From NCBI GenBank assembly GCA_949751835.1, contig CATKHK010000088.1:112468-176467 (forward strand): 64,000 nucleotides of DNA, given 5' to 3'. The position numbers and the translations under genes are program-made. A model generated the notes under the pieces. The model searched no databases. It was given only the letters and a program-made list of their open reading frames with translations, and was not told the origin of the DNA. This document shows positions 41,107-52,050 of the stretch, piece after piece (within the stretch, counting starts at the first letter, position 1; each line of letters opens with the position of its first letter). Source of the stretch: Blepharisma japonicum (lineage: Eukaryota; Ciliophora; Heterotrichea; Heterotrichida; Blepharismidae).

Positions 41107-42393
41107 ATGGATGGTTTTTTTAAAAGCATAAAAACACCTTCTTCTGAAACCTTGCCAAATCTCAGATGTCCTAGGAATTCAGAACCTCCATCTCCAATTC
41201 ATACAAGAAAAAAATTTTCTGGAAAACCAATTATGTCGTCATGTTCAGTATCGAACTTCGATGCTCTTCCAGATATAAGACATCGCTGCGTTAGAAATAT
41301 AGATCCTATGCCTACATTTCCTCAATTTAAGATTTCTGAACGAATTTTACCACACTTGCAACCGTCAACAATTTCAAAATCGTCGAATGGTAAAATAAGA
41401 GCTTATGCTGCAAATACTAATCAAGGTCTCACACGTCTTTATAACGAAGATAAAGCTGTAATCATTCTATACCCTCTACACAAATTATTTATGTATCTAT
41501 GAGCTCAGATGACTTAATTAAAAAAAAAAGAATGACACAATTATTAAAACGAATCCAAATTCATCTTTGAAAACATAAAAATCAAAAGTCCAATTGCTGA
41601 AAACAAAGCTCAATGGCCAAATTGCTCTTTTTTTGGACTATATGATGGACACGGTGGAAAAGCTTGCTCAGATTTTTTAAGAGAAAATTTACACCATTAC
41701 ATTATAAATGATCCTCTTTTCCCAGAATTCCCTAAGCAAGCTATATTAAGAGGATTTTCTCAGGCAGAGTCCGAATTTTCGAAGCTGGCAAAAGAAACTA
41801 ACGAAAAAGCTGGCTCTTGCGCCCTAGTAGTATTAATTATAAATAAAATGTGCTATGTTGCAAATTTAGGAGACTCAAGGGCAATTATTAGTGCGTCTAA
41901 AGGTCTACAAACAATTTCTATAACAAGAGATCACAAACCAAATGACCCCGAAGAGCAAGCAAGAATATATCAAAATGGAGGATCAATTTATTACAACTCA
42001 AATAGCAAAAATATTATTTATAGGGTATCGCCAGGACGACTTTCAGTAAGTAGAACCATTGGGGATATAGATGCTAAAGATCCTGCATATGGAGGAAACC
42101 CAAATGTTTTAAGTGCTATACCTGAGATAAAATCTTTCAAAATAAAAAAAGGGCATGATTTTATCATGATGGGATGTGATGGAATTTTTGATGTCATGAG
42201 TTCAAAAGATGTAGTTTCGACAGCTTGGAATAACAGTTTAGTATTTGATGATTTAACAGCAAGCTTTTGTAGGAATGGAGTAGAAGCAATTATTACCCAA
42301 AGTATGAGGAGGGCAAGTGCAGATAATCTCACCGCGATTATTATTGCTTTTAATCATGAAAACCACTATAGAGCCAAGTCGAAGTGTGCTTAG
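41107..42393 (+). CDS. PP2C-type phosphatase, tandem copy 2, interrupted by a TA-flanked insertion
   Basis: The two parts flank a 108-bp insertion (41468-41575). Without it the frame is continuous and encodes 392 residues, the same length as copies 1 and 3, with all catalytic motifs: YNEDKA, FGLYDGHGGKACSDF, VANLGDSRAIIS, ITRDHKPND, SVSRTIGDID and MMGCDGIFDVMS. With it, translation would end at a TAA about 16 codons into the insert. No other lesions are present, so the gene appears to be under selection and is probably expressed from DNA in which the insert is removed, or is only recently broken. Confidence 0.85.
41468..41575. other. IES-like insertion inside PP2C copy 2 (108 bp)
   Basis: Copies 1 and 3 read I-L-K-I-K (or K-L-K-I) across this point. 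Here the sequence is ATTC-TA-TACCCTCTACAC...GAAAACA-TA-AAAATCAAAAG; collapsing the two TAs restores ATT CTA AAA ATC AAA exactly. The insert has in-frame stops, lacks GT...AG ends, is AT-rich and starts TATACCCT like the upstream insertion. TA-bounded short inserts of about this size are known as internal eliminated sequences in Blepharisma and Paramecium. Confidence 0.7.
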
Positions 42394-43335
42394 CTAATAA
42401 TTTATATAGTTATATATATTGATATAAAATGAATAATTTTATTTAATGCGATTTTTTATTGTTAACAATAAAAGAAAATAATAAAATTAATAGTCTAAAT
42501 AGCAAGAATCAAAATAATACTATTTCTTGATGATTTTATCAGCCTAAGTTGATTGCTTAAGCTAGCATTATCTACTAATAAAAATATGATAAAATTTCTC
42601 AGAGTAATTTGAAAGCATTAATTATTCAATAGTAGTTATTATTTTATTATCCTAAAACAAAGGAAAAGAATTCAAAAATTAAGAAGTCTAACATTGAAAA
42701 TTTCTGGTCTTACTTGCGGAATACAATATAAATCTCTTAACTCATCTAGTAATTTGAAATGAGTGCATTGCGCTTTAAATAGCTAAGAATATTATTGAAA
42801 AGTGAATCACTAATTAATTGTAAAATTTTCAAATAATTTTGATAGCTAAAGTTCTATTATAAGATAAAATTTTGCAAAGAAAAAAGAATTGAGTAATAGT
42901 GAAATTATATTTAAGCTAAAAGTTTAATACGAAGCTTAATGCATATTTTATTTGAATTGGCTCTGATAGATATTTCAAATAATTTGCCATGATTTTATCA
43001 TTTAACTGTTTAAATCAAAAACTCTACATTATTAGATCATTTGATTTTATCAATTTTCCTAGCATTATGTATTGACTTTTGAATATAAAACCATCCAAAT
43101 AAAATAAAAGACTCATCCAGGCGCCTTTGATTCATAAAAAAATTATTATTATACCAACAAAATAAATATTTTCTTAGATAGTAAATGATATATAAAATAT
43201 AAGCAATGAGAGCGCTCATTAAAATTTTATAAATTTTTTAATTTACTTATTCAAAATGTAGCCTTTTTATTTAAAAGAAAAACTCCATATTTTCACCAGC
43301 CAATTTTAATTGATGAAAATTCAAATAAAATAATC
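42394..43335. other. Intergenic region between PP2C copies 2 and 3
   Basis: AT-rich. Duplication-unit homology from about 42950, and the shared upstream element at 43284-43307, 29 bp before the ATG. No gene seen. Confidence 0.45.
43284..43307 (+). promoter_or_regulatory. Shared PP2C upstream element, copy 3
   Basis: TCCATATTTTCACCAGCC then AATTTT, matching 38753 and 40945. Confidence 0.45.
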
Positions 43336-44514
43336 ATGAATGTTCTTTTAAAAAGCATGAAAACGCCTTCCTCTGAAACTTTGCCAAATATCAGAGGTCC
43401 TCGGAGTACAGAGCCACCATCACCTGTATTTGCGAGTAAAAATTTTTGTGGAAAACAATTTCTAAAGTCAAAGTCTGTGTTGAGCTTTGATGCCCTTCCA
43501 GACATTAAGCTTCGCTCTCTTAGAAATTTGGATGAAACACCTCAATATCCTCATTTTATGTTTTCTGAACGAGGATTACCACACTTGCAGCCATCTGTAA
43601 CTTCAAATTCATCCAACGGTAAAATAAGGGCATATGCAGCAAATACCCATCAAGGTCTAACACACCTTTACAATGAAGATAAAGCTGTAATTAAACTAAA
43701 AATCAACAAGCCAGCAAATAAAAATAATGTTCAATGGTCAAATTGTTCGTTTTTTGGGCTTTATGATGGGCACGGTGGCAAAGCTTGCTCCAACTTTTTA
43801 AGAGACAATTTACACCATTACATTATCAATGATCCTCTTTTCCCAGATTGCCCTAAGCAAGCCTTATTAAGAGGTTTTTCTCAAGCAGAATCTGATTTCT
43901 TAAAGCTAGCAAAAGAAAATAACGAAAAGGCAGGCTCTTGCGCGCTTGTAGTTTTAATAGTAGGGAAGATGTGCTATGTTGCAAATGTAGGAGACTCAAG
44001 AGCTGTTATTAGTGGGTCTAAAGGCCAACAAGCAATTTCTATAACGAGAGATCATAAACCAAACGACCCTGAAGAGCAAATGAGAATTAAACAAAACGGA
44101 GGATCAATATATTGCAATGCAAATTCAATTAATAGCATTTATAGAGTATCGCCAGGTAAACTTTCGGTAAGTCGAACTATCGGTGATATAGATGCTAAAG
44201 ATCCCGCTTATGGAGGCAATCCTGAAGTTTTAATTGCAACACCTGAAATAAAATATTTCAAAATTAAAAAACAGTATGATTTTATTATAATGGGTTGCGA
44301 TGGAATTTTCGATGTTATGAGCACAAGAGATGTAGTATCGACAGCTTGGAATAGTAATTTAATATCGAATGATTTAACACCAAGCTTTTGTAGGAATGCA
44401 GTTGAAGAAATTGTTATTGAAAGTATGAAAAGAAGAAGCTCAGACAATCTTACTGCTATTGTAATTGCTTTTAATCATCAAGATCAATATAGATCCAAAT
44501 CGAAATGTACTTAG
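43336..44514 (+). CDS. PP2C-type phosphatase, tandem copy 3
   Basis: 392 residues, intact, no TGA needed. N-terminal MNVLLKSMKTPSSETLPNIR is nearly identical to copy 1. The catalytic domain carries FGLYDGHGGKACSNF, VANVGDSRAVISG, ITRDHKPNDPEEQ, SVSRTIGDIDAKDPAYGGNP and IMGCDGIFDVMSTRD. C-terminal end RSKSKCT corresponds to RAKSKCA in copies 1 and 2; the conserved Cys near the end could be lipidated, but this is speculation. Confidence 0.92.
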   Translation: MNVLLKSMKTPSSETLPNIRGPRSTEPPSPVFASKNFCGKQFLKSKSVLSFDALPDIKLRSLRNLDETPQYPHFMFSERGLPHLQPSVTSNSSNGKIRAYAANTHQGLTHLYNEDKAVIKLKINKPANKNNVQWSNCSFFGLYDGHGGKACSNFLRDNLHHYIINDPLFPDCPKQALLRGFSQAESDFLKLAKENNEKAGSCALVVLIVGKMCYVANVGDSRAVISGSKGQQAISITRDHKPNDPEEQMRIKQNGGSIYCNANSINSIYRVSPGKLSVSRTIGDIDAKDPAYGGNPEVLIATPEIKYFKIKKQYDFIIMGCDGIFDVMSTRDVVSTAWNSNLISNDLTPSFCRNAVEEIVIESMKRRSSDNLTAIVIAFNHQDQYRSKSKCT

Positions 44515-45160
44515 TTAATAATTTTTAAGAATTATTGATTATAAAATATTCTTCTTTTGCTTTCAAGTATTTTTATTATTTAAAATAAGATAGTGGACTG
44601 GCAATAATTAATAACTATTTATACATAATGATTTTATTATTTTATTATTATAAAATATTTTAATCTCTTTATTAATTTTAATTTATATTGTAAAAATTAT
44701 GATATTAACAACATATTTTTTAAATTTTATAAACATATTATTTTTTTATCCTTTAAATAAAATTAATTAAATTAATCCTTCTATAATATTTCCTACTAGA
44801 AATTTATCTTAGCTAAATATCTAGAGGGAAACAAAATGAATTCTTGATAATTTATTATTATAAAATATTTTAAACTCTCATTTTTTGTTGATTTTAAATG
44901 ATCAACATTTTCTCTAGATATTTAATTTTTATTATATAAAAATTTCTTAAATTTAGTTATTCGAAAAGAATTGTTATGTTCTCATAAATTTTGGATTAAA
45001 ATTTTTATTATATATCAAAATTATCAAAATCATAATTATGGAATTAAAAAAAAATAAAACACCTCAAAAAATTCTAGAGCAAATTATTTCTTTTAAAAGA
45101 TTCTTATTTTTTTTTTCCCATCATAAATGTCATGTTTTTTATTTAAATAAACTTCAAATA
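44515..45160. other. Intergenic region between PP2C copies 3 and 4
   Basis: Very AT-rich; the shared CACCAGC upstream element is not found here, so copy 4 has a different promoter. A possible upstream extension of the copy 4 frame from 45038 looks like leader sequence. Confidence 0.45.
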
Positions 45161-46372
45161 ATGAATTTTGCTTTTAAAGACTTAAAAAGTCAATCGCACA
45201 ACAATTTACCAGAGATTAAAAATATTGGGAAATCAGAAACACCCACTATAAAGACTACAAAAAACAACTTCAGTAAGTGAACAGAGCACCTTAATTGTTC
45301 GACTCCAAATTTAAGAAAGTTGCCTGAAATTAAACCGTTCAACGTTAGGAGACTGGAAACTACTCAAACTTTGCCACAGATTCTCCTTACAGACCGAGCT
45401 ATACCTCGTTTAAATCCATCAACAATCTCAATGTCGTCATTTGGTAAAGTTAAAGCATACGCAGCTAATACTCATCAAGGACTGACTCGAATTTATAATG
45501 AAGACAAAGCAATGATTATTCTCAAAATTAAAAATACGTCACACCCCGCAAAAAAGATATGAGCAGATTGCTCTTTTTTTGGGCTTTACGATGGACATGG
45601 TGGCAAAGCCTGCTCTAACTTCTTAAGAGATAATTTGCACCATTATATAATAAATGATCATTTTTTTCCTGAATCTCCAAAGCAAGCCATATTAAGAGGA
45701 TTTGCGCAGGCTGAAACAGATTTCTTAAATGTAGCAAGGGACACTGGTGAAAAATCCGGATCTTGCGCCCTTGTAGTCATCATTTTAGGAAAAATATGCT
45801 ATGTCGCTAATCTGGGGGATTCAAGAGCAGTCATGAGTGGATTTCATGGACAGCAGGTCTTCACAATTACAAGAGATCATAAACCAAATGACCCAGATGA
45901 GCAGGCTAGAATCCAGTTGCAAGGTGGAAAAGTTTACTTTAACTCAAACTCGCCGAGCAAGATTTACAGAGTATTACCTGGAAGACTTTCTGTTAGCAGA
46001 ACATTTGGAGATATTGATGCCAAAAATGCTGATTTTGGAGGAAATCCAAATGTCCTGATAGCTACACCAGAGATAAAATCATTTAAAATCAAAAAGCAGC
46101 ATGATTTCATTGTGATGGGATGTGATGGAATTTTTGATGTAATGAGCTCAAAAGATGTAGTGTCAACTGTGTGAGACAGCAATGAAAAAGCTGAGGATTT
46201 AGCTTCAAATTCTTGCAGGAACGCAGTTGAAGCAATAATCACGCAGAGCATGAAAAAAAGAAGCAATGATAATCTGACAGCAATTATCATTGCTTTTGAA
46301 GGTTTTGAAAAATGCTGCACAAATACCATAGCAGCCACAAACCAATCAGATGAAATTATTAAAGTTCAATAA
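45161..46372 (+). CDS. PP2C-type phosphatase, tandem copy 4 (most diverged)
   Basis: 403 residues with three TGA read as Trp (NFSKW, KKIWADC, STVWDSN). Start MNFAFKDLKSQSHNNLPEI aligns with the other copies; the 41 upstream codons from 45038 are rejected as AT-rich and unaligned. Motifs FGLYDGHGGKA, VANLGDSRAVMS, ITRDHKPNDPDEQ, SVSRTFGDIDAK and VMGCDGIFDVMSS are intact. The C-terminus is different (IAATNQSDEIIKVQ) and lacks the KSKCA ending. It is the oldest or fastest-evolving member of the array. Confidence 0.9.
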
Positions 46373-47038
46373 AATATACATAATACCCAAACTTATAAAA
46401 ATCCTTGTAATTATTAAGTTAAAATAATCACTGAAAAAGGTAAAACTATTGGAATAGTTGTTTCATATAAAACGTTTTTCAATAAAATTTTATATAACAA
46501 AACATGAGAAAATTTTCATAAAAAGGATTAAACAGACATTCAAAAATTAAATATGCACTTAATTGAGATTGATGATAGCTCTATTTTCAATAAAAAAAGA
46601 AACATAATTATGAGACCATTTAGGTTTCAAAATTCTGAACTATTCATTTTTGAAAAATTATAAATAATTTTATTAAATCTCACTGAAAATGAAACAAAAT
46701 TTTTACTTTTAAAGAAAATGTAATTGGGTAATTTTATTTTGATTCAGAATATATACAAATTTTGAAAAAGAAAGCGTTGCATTTTCACTAAATTTCGCTC
46801 TCATCTTTACTGCTAACATGGTGAAAAAATAAAAAGGATTTCCAATTAAGTCTCACAGCAAGTTTTTATATATTTCGTCACTTTTCTCTTAAAAATCGTT
46901 AAAACAATATTGCATCCGGCATTATAAATTCAAAGCTGTTCATATTTATATAAATTGCAAAAATAAATATACTTAGAAATTATTAACTGAGCAGAAGTTC
47001 TGCTAAGTTTGTTAATTATTAAGTAACAGGTTTTATTC
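46373..47038. other. AT-rich intergenic region
   Basis: No gene recognised. It is followed by a minus-strand coding-like remnant at 47039-47209. Confidence 0.45.
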
Positions 47039-47209
47039 TTAATTGAAACCAACTAAAATTAATTCAACTTTAATGTCTCCTAAATCCATTTCTTCTGAAA
47101 TATGTGGTCTGATAATCTTCATTTCCTCATTTTCAAAGAATTCACATAGTTTTCTTAATTTGATACAAAATCAATTATCATAGCTCCTAACATACAATTT
47201 TATAAAAAG
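47039..47209 (-). pseudogene. Orphan coding fragment, minus strand
   Basis: An open frame of some 56 codons (TGA as Trp) with strongly coding composition includes SYDNWFCIKLRKLCEFFENE, EEMKIIRPHISEEMDLGDIK and ends ELILVGFN-TAA. No ATG precedes it; upstream is a TAA and then the divergent gene at 47232. It looks like the 3' end of a gene whose 5' part is lost. The family is not recognised. Confidence 0.45.
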
Positions 47210-47231
47210 GATAATAAAATATTATTTTAAG

Positions 47232-48629
47232 ATGATAATGACTTCAATCTTGCTGTCTTTGTCAATATTGACAATCAAAAGCCAAAAAAATATCAACCTA
47301 AATCCCGGAGACGTAATAGAAACGAGCAATTCAAATCAATGGACTTATTATACCCTCCCAACACCTTTTGTCCAAAAAACATATATAAGGATATGGTTGG
47401 AAATAACCTCTAGCCAAGGAAACGCAAGACCAGTCCTTGCCCTAAGCAGCAAAAAACCTATATTTGGAAGCAGTCAGTCATCAGTTATAGCAGATTTCGT
47501 TGATTTCGATGAATTTTACTCCGAATCAAATCATCATTCCCTTATATTGCTGAGCTCAGAGATATCAAGCTGGCCAGAAATATATGTCGGAGTTGGAAAC
47601 GCCAATTTTGAATCCAGCTCTATGAAATATAAAATAGGGCTGGACTCAAAAGAACGGATTCTATGCCCAAATGATTGCAGTGGCAATGGAAATTGTGTTT
47701 CTTTAAATAAATGTAATTGTTTTAGCGGGTTTATAGGTCAAAGCTGCAGAATCCCAGCAGTCGAGCTAAAGGAATCAGAATCTGTTATCAGAGCTCCTGT
47801 ATATGGGAACACTTATGGGTATATCAATATGAACCCTATAAAATCTAACGAAATAAAGCTAGAAATGGAGTGAGAAGGAAATGCTGGTGGGATTTTGTTG
47901 CTGAATTATGATGGAAACTCGTAATTTCTAAGTAGGCCGTCTAGTCTGCCATCTCTTTATAACTATTATTTATCAGTGATCCTCCAAGGGTCAGATAATT
48001 CAAGGTCACTTGACATTGATGTCACAAAAATCAAAGGACGGCTGTATTTTTTGCTGTATAATAAAATGAACCCGAATAGCTCGCTGGATCTGTATATTAG
48101 ATATAAAGAGTCAGACTCGTCTATCAGAGATAAGCCGGTCCTTTTATATAGCATTAGCGTGGTCCTTGGATTTATCGCTTTTGTTATTTGTGTAACATTA
48201 TATTGCAAATGGAAAAAGTGCTGGCTTTTTAATGAAACAATGAAGGAGCAAGAAGGGTCTCCTGGACTTTCAGCGTCTTTTATAAACAAAAAGTATCCCG
48301 CTTTGCAATTTTCTACAATAAATCTGACCCAGAATTCAAATATGACTTGTGCGATATGTTTTGAGCAATTCCAAGGGAATTCCACAGTGAGAATGTTGCA
48401 CTGCAATCATTTATTTCATACTTTATGTATAGAAGAATGATTTCTTACTAGCAAAGTAATAATTATCTAGACTTGCTGCTTATGCAAAAGAGACTGCTCT
48501 TTGGAAGAATCCAACGTTCTTCTGACTTTTGAAAATAATACAAGCTGTGAAGTCCAAGACAATAATCAATCGCTTGTTACAATTCCTGATGATATAGCAT
48601 ATAAAGACCACTCAAAAATAATAATCTAA
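47232..48629 (+). CDS. Transmembrane RING-H2 E3 ligase with extracellular EGF-like domain
   Basis: 455 residues after removing two 15-nt introns (47921-47935, 48456-48470); two TGA as Trp. An N-terminal signal sequence (SILLSLSILTIKSQ) precedes an extracellular region with an EGF-like module at about 140-174 (CPNDCSGNGNCVSLNKCNCF...GQSC), one transmembrane helix at about 300-320 (LLYSISVVLGFIAFVICVTL), and a cytoplasmic RING-H2 finger C-AICFEQF...LHCNHLFHTLCIEEW...CCLC. The second intron interrupts the RING between the W and final C-C pair, and its removal completes the eight zinc ligands. The layout resembles PA-TM-RING ligases, with EGF instead of the PA domain. Confidence 0.88.
47921..47935 (+). 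other. 15-nt intron
   Basis: GTAATTTCTAAGTAG. Removal joins NYDGNS to PSSLPSLYNY and removes an in-frame TAA. Confidence 0.85.
48456..48470 (+). other. 15-nt intron
   Basis: GTAATAATTATCTAG. Removal joins WFLTSK to TCCLCKRDC, completing the RING finger. Confidence 0.88.
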
Positions 48630-48701
48630 ACATCTATTTTCAATTGAATTAGAAATGGACAGAATTCCATTTATTTTCAACAGGTATTTAATAATAAAAT
48701 C

Positions 48702-49919
48702 ATGAATATATTAGGAAAAAATTGGATCATGCTTTTCCTATATTTTTGTCTAAATTTTATCAATGGTGTTGTTTTTTGCGCTTTTAGTTCCATATCAGAA
48801 GAAGCTGAAAAATATTATAATGTGAACGAAGACCAAATTACAATGTTTATAACAAGTTTCATGATCACCTCTATTGTTTCTGCACCAATTACGCCTTGGA
48901 TTTTAAGCAAGTCTTATCATTGAACTATGATGGCATCCTGAATTTCTGCTTTTGTTGGATGCTGAGTTAAATATTTGGCTGGGCATGACTATTATATAGC
49001 TTTGTTTGGACAATTTATTTTTGCTTCAACAAATATGCTAGTTTTATGCGGATGCTTAACTTTAGCATTTTTATGATTTCAACAAGAAGATCAGGGCATT
49101 GCAATCGCTGTAGGAAGTATTAGCAATTTTATTGGAATGGGGACTTCGTTTATATTAGGGCCATATGTGAAGAATATACCTATATTAAATTTGTCCCATG
49201 CTGTATTTTCTACTATTATTACATCACTAAATATTTTGTGTTCTAGTAAAGATCCTTTAAAAAGAAAAGAATCTAATATGTGAAGAGGAGCAATTATACT
49301 GATTAAAGATCCTATGATGATGGGCATTATATTCTGTTCGGGCTCAGGAATAGGAATAAGTTATGCGCTAATTGGAGTTTTATCTTTAATATTAGAGCAT
49401 AATGGAATTACAATGATACAAGTAGGCTGATTAGGATTTATTATGTCTTTTTCTGGGCTGACAGGAGGATTAATTGCATCATATATTGCTATGAGATATA
49501 ATTCTGTCCTTTGATCTTTAAGGGTATTTTTGATAATGTCCATTGCGTCTATAATGATATGAGCTTCACTAGATGGTGACTATATTGTCTCCATCTTTGG
49601 AAGCATGATAGTTGGCTTTGGATTAATAGGGCATATCCCTTTAGGAATTCGAGCAGCACTTCAACAGAACTCAAAGCTAGAAGAATCAATACCGTCTAAT
49701 ATGATTTTCTTTTTGGCTACCATATTTGGGCTTGCTTATACATACCCTATCATATCTTTTTATGAGTTATCAAATCTGTCTGCATTATGGATGATTGGGA
49801 TTTTGACTTCTGTGAGCTTTGGGATATTTTTTATTATTTCTTACAAAATTCCGAATACACAAATTAAGATTGATGACTCAAGTGCTTTAAATGTAGAAAA
49901 CCCAAAAATAAATGATTAA
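48702..49919 (+). CDS. Major facilitator superfamily transporter, FLVCR-like
   Basis: 405 residues with eight in-frame TGA read as Trp, the densest use in the window; with a standard code the gene would appear as scattered fragments. About 11-12 hydrophobic segments are visible in two halves. The N-terminal part (INGVVFCAFSSISEEAEKYY, then SFMITSIVSAPITPWILSKS) and the second half (GIIFCSGSGIGISYALIGVL) follow the FLVCR/DIRC2 branch of MFS, known for choline, ethanolamine or heme transport. Substrate cannot be told from sequence. The stop is 27 bp from the convergent gene. Confidence 0.82.
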
Positions 49920-49946
49920 AAAAAATTTTGAACTAATTTATTTAAG

Positions 49947-51440
49947 TTATTTAAATGAAGCTCTTTTAAAAGATTTGGAATCTTTTTTTGTAATTTCTCT
50001 CAAAGGAGAAGCACTGCTTTTAGTGAAATTTGAGACATTCACAATTCTTTTTGCTACACGCTTGTGGGCCAATTCTGGGGTGTTTGAAACAGTTTTTTCT
50101 GAGCTGAAGGATGATCTGCTGAATATATCTTCAGAATTCTCTGTTTCAGTGTCATTTAGATTATGATTTTTTGTCTGATTCATATGTCCTTTAACTGGAG
50201 TTTTATATGTTTCAGGTATTTTATTGTAAGTAGCTGAAGGATTTATTCTTAAATTCGATGCCACGATACGCTCGATTGGAATTTCTTTTGTGCAAAAGAT
50301 TTTTCCGTTTTTCAATGATAAAATGTAAATATCGGTTCCACACGAATATTTATTGTTTTGCACCAGCTTGAAGAGGCCAGGGATATTTTTTTCGTTTAAA
50401 TATTTTTGAACTGCTGCATGCAGTTCTTCGTGCTCATTCTCAGCTTTAGTCTCATTTTCTACTTGATTTAGTTTCGCTTTTAGTTCTTCAATTTGCTGCT
50501 TCAGAGTCTCAATTTCTTTCCCATTTCCCTCCAGCTTCCCATTTGTTTCTTTCAACTCTTTCACCTCTTTCTTCAAGCTATCAATTTCGCATTGTTTTCT
50601 ATAAATAACACTATCCTTACTTTCTAATATCATTAGCAACGAATCCTCCTTCGCTTTTGTATCAGCTATTATCTTCTCCAAATTTTCTTCAATTTCTTTT
50701 TTTTCTTTAATCACTTTTTCTTTTTCTTTAATTTCCTCCTTTAATTTTCCATTGATTTCCCCAATTTCTTCCTGAAATATTTTATTTATCGTATTAGTCT
50801 TCTTTTCTTTCTTTTTTAGTTCCTCAACTTCATAATTAAGTGATACTATGCTGGAAAAATAATTTCTTTGGTTTCTCTCTATTTCTTGCCTTAGTAATTC
50901 ATTTTCGTTTTCTAATGCAGAATAGCAGTTTTCTAAGTCATATTCTTGAAATTGGTCAGGAGGAAGTGTGTTGGATGCTTGGATCAACTTGAGTTCAGGC
51001 ATGAAGTCATTTTCGCCTGAGGATATAGACTCGCTTCCAGAGTCAGATTCTGACTGTTCGGTTGCTTCGTGAACTGGGAGTAATCCTGTGTGGGTGTTCA
51101 GCAGTACAAGTAAACGAGGGGCGGGCACTTTTAAAGGGAGAGATAAAATTTCTCTATCTTGATTTTTGAATAAAGGCAGTCATTGGAAGCCTTCAGTTGG
51201 CAAAAGGGAACCTTGAATTTCTATACTACCGATTTCTTCTGCGGTTTCTATGTTAAATACACTGAATTTTATAAGTTTGTCCCTCCGTAATTTCACAGCA
51301 GTTTGGTCGCTATCTGAATTAATGGGAGAAATCACCCCACTTATATGATCACCAACTGATATATGGCAGCTTAAAGCGGAATTTTCTTTACATAATAATT
51401 CTACAGTTAATACACTCGCTTCGTATCGGTCTCCTATCAT
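49947..51440 (-). CDS. Coiled-coil protein with C2-like N-terminal domain
   Basis: 497 residues; one TGA (FQWLPLF) read as Trp joins two frames. The first about 110 residues have an alternating beta pattern (ASVLTVELLCKENSALSCHI, then KFSVFNIETAEEIGSIEI), like the C2-type membrane-binding fold, ending LLVLLNTHTG. Residues about 160-345 are a strong coiled coil (KEKVIKEKKEIEENLEKIIA) and the tail is Ser/Lys-rich. No Ca-binding Asp cluster is obvious. Function unknown. Confidence 0.75.
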
Positions 51441-51786
51441 TCTTTCTTATTAATGTCGCTTATAAATCAATTTTCTGGAATTTTAAAAGAGAAGGGGTTA
51501 GTAAGGAGAAATAAAAATTTAAATTATCAACGCTTGTGAATAAAAAATGAAATATTATCTTAAATTTGTCAGCGAACTATCCTTATCATTTTATTTACTT
51601 GTGATTAATGGCTTGATTATAAAATTAAGATGGCCGTGATGACGCTTTTCTTCATGACTCATATGGATGCTCAATGATAGGGCTGAGCCGATCTTATAAA
51701 TTTATCTATTTTATCACGTTAATCTTATGTGGAAAATGGCTTAAACAGAAACAAATTATTACTCTTTAAGTTTCAAAAAGTTTTGA
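51441..51786. other. Intergenic region
   Basis: 346 bp without recognisable features. Confidence 0.35.
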
Positions 51787-52050
51787 TTACTTAAAAATAA
51801 GGTTGACATTAAAGGAAAGCATTGTTCCCAGTAGCGCGTCTGTGTCACTCAATACTAATGGCTTAATCCCAATTAGATATTGTGTTGTATTGTGAGGCGT
51901 TTTAGGTGGAAAAATTGTTTTTTGAGATAATTTCCGTAATTTCTTTCTCAGTAGCGTTCTCGGTGATTGCACTTCTGCTAGGCTAACTTCATTAGCGGAA
52001 TCTGTAGGAACTTGGCTAGGGGTCAAGATTAGCTGCTCGGGTTGCTTCAT
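51787..52050 (-). CDS. Short hypothetical protein
   Basis: 87 residues, MKQPEQLILTPSQVPTDSAN at the start and a basic stretch (TLLRKKLRKLSQKTIFPPKT) in the middle. Codon use is more gene-like than its AT-rich flanks, and the frame has proper ATG and TAA. No family, domain or membrane segment is seen; it may be a real small gene or the remnant of a larger one. Confidence 0.4.
   Translation of the reverse strand: MKQPEQLILTPSQVPTDSANEVSLAEVQSPRTLLRKKLRKLSQKTIFPPKTPHNTTQYLIGIKPLVLSDTDALLGTMLSFNVNLIFK

Noticed and set aside
41468-41575. Reading the PP2C copy 2 insert as a long intron
   Set aside because: No GT start or AG end, 108 nt is far from the 15-nt introns seen here, and TA-to-TA removal restores the frame exactly.
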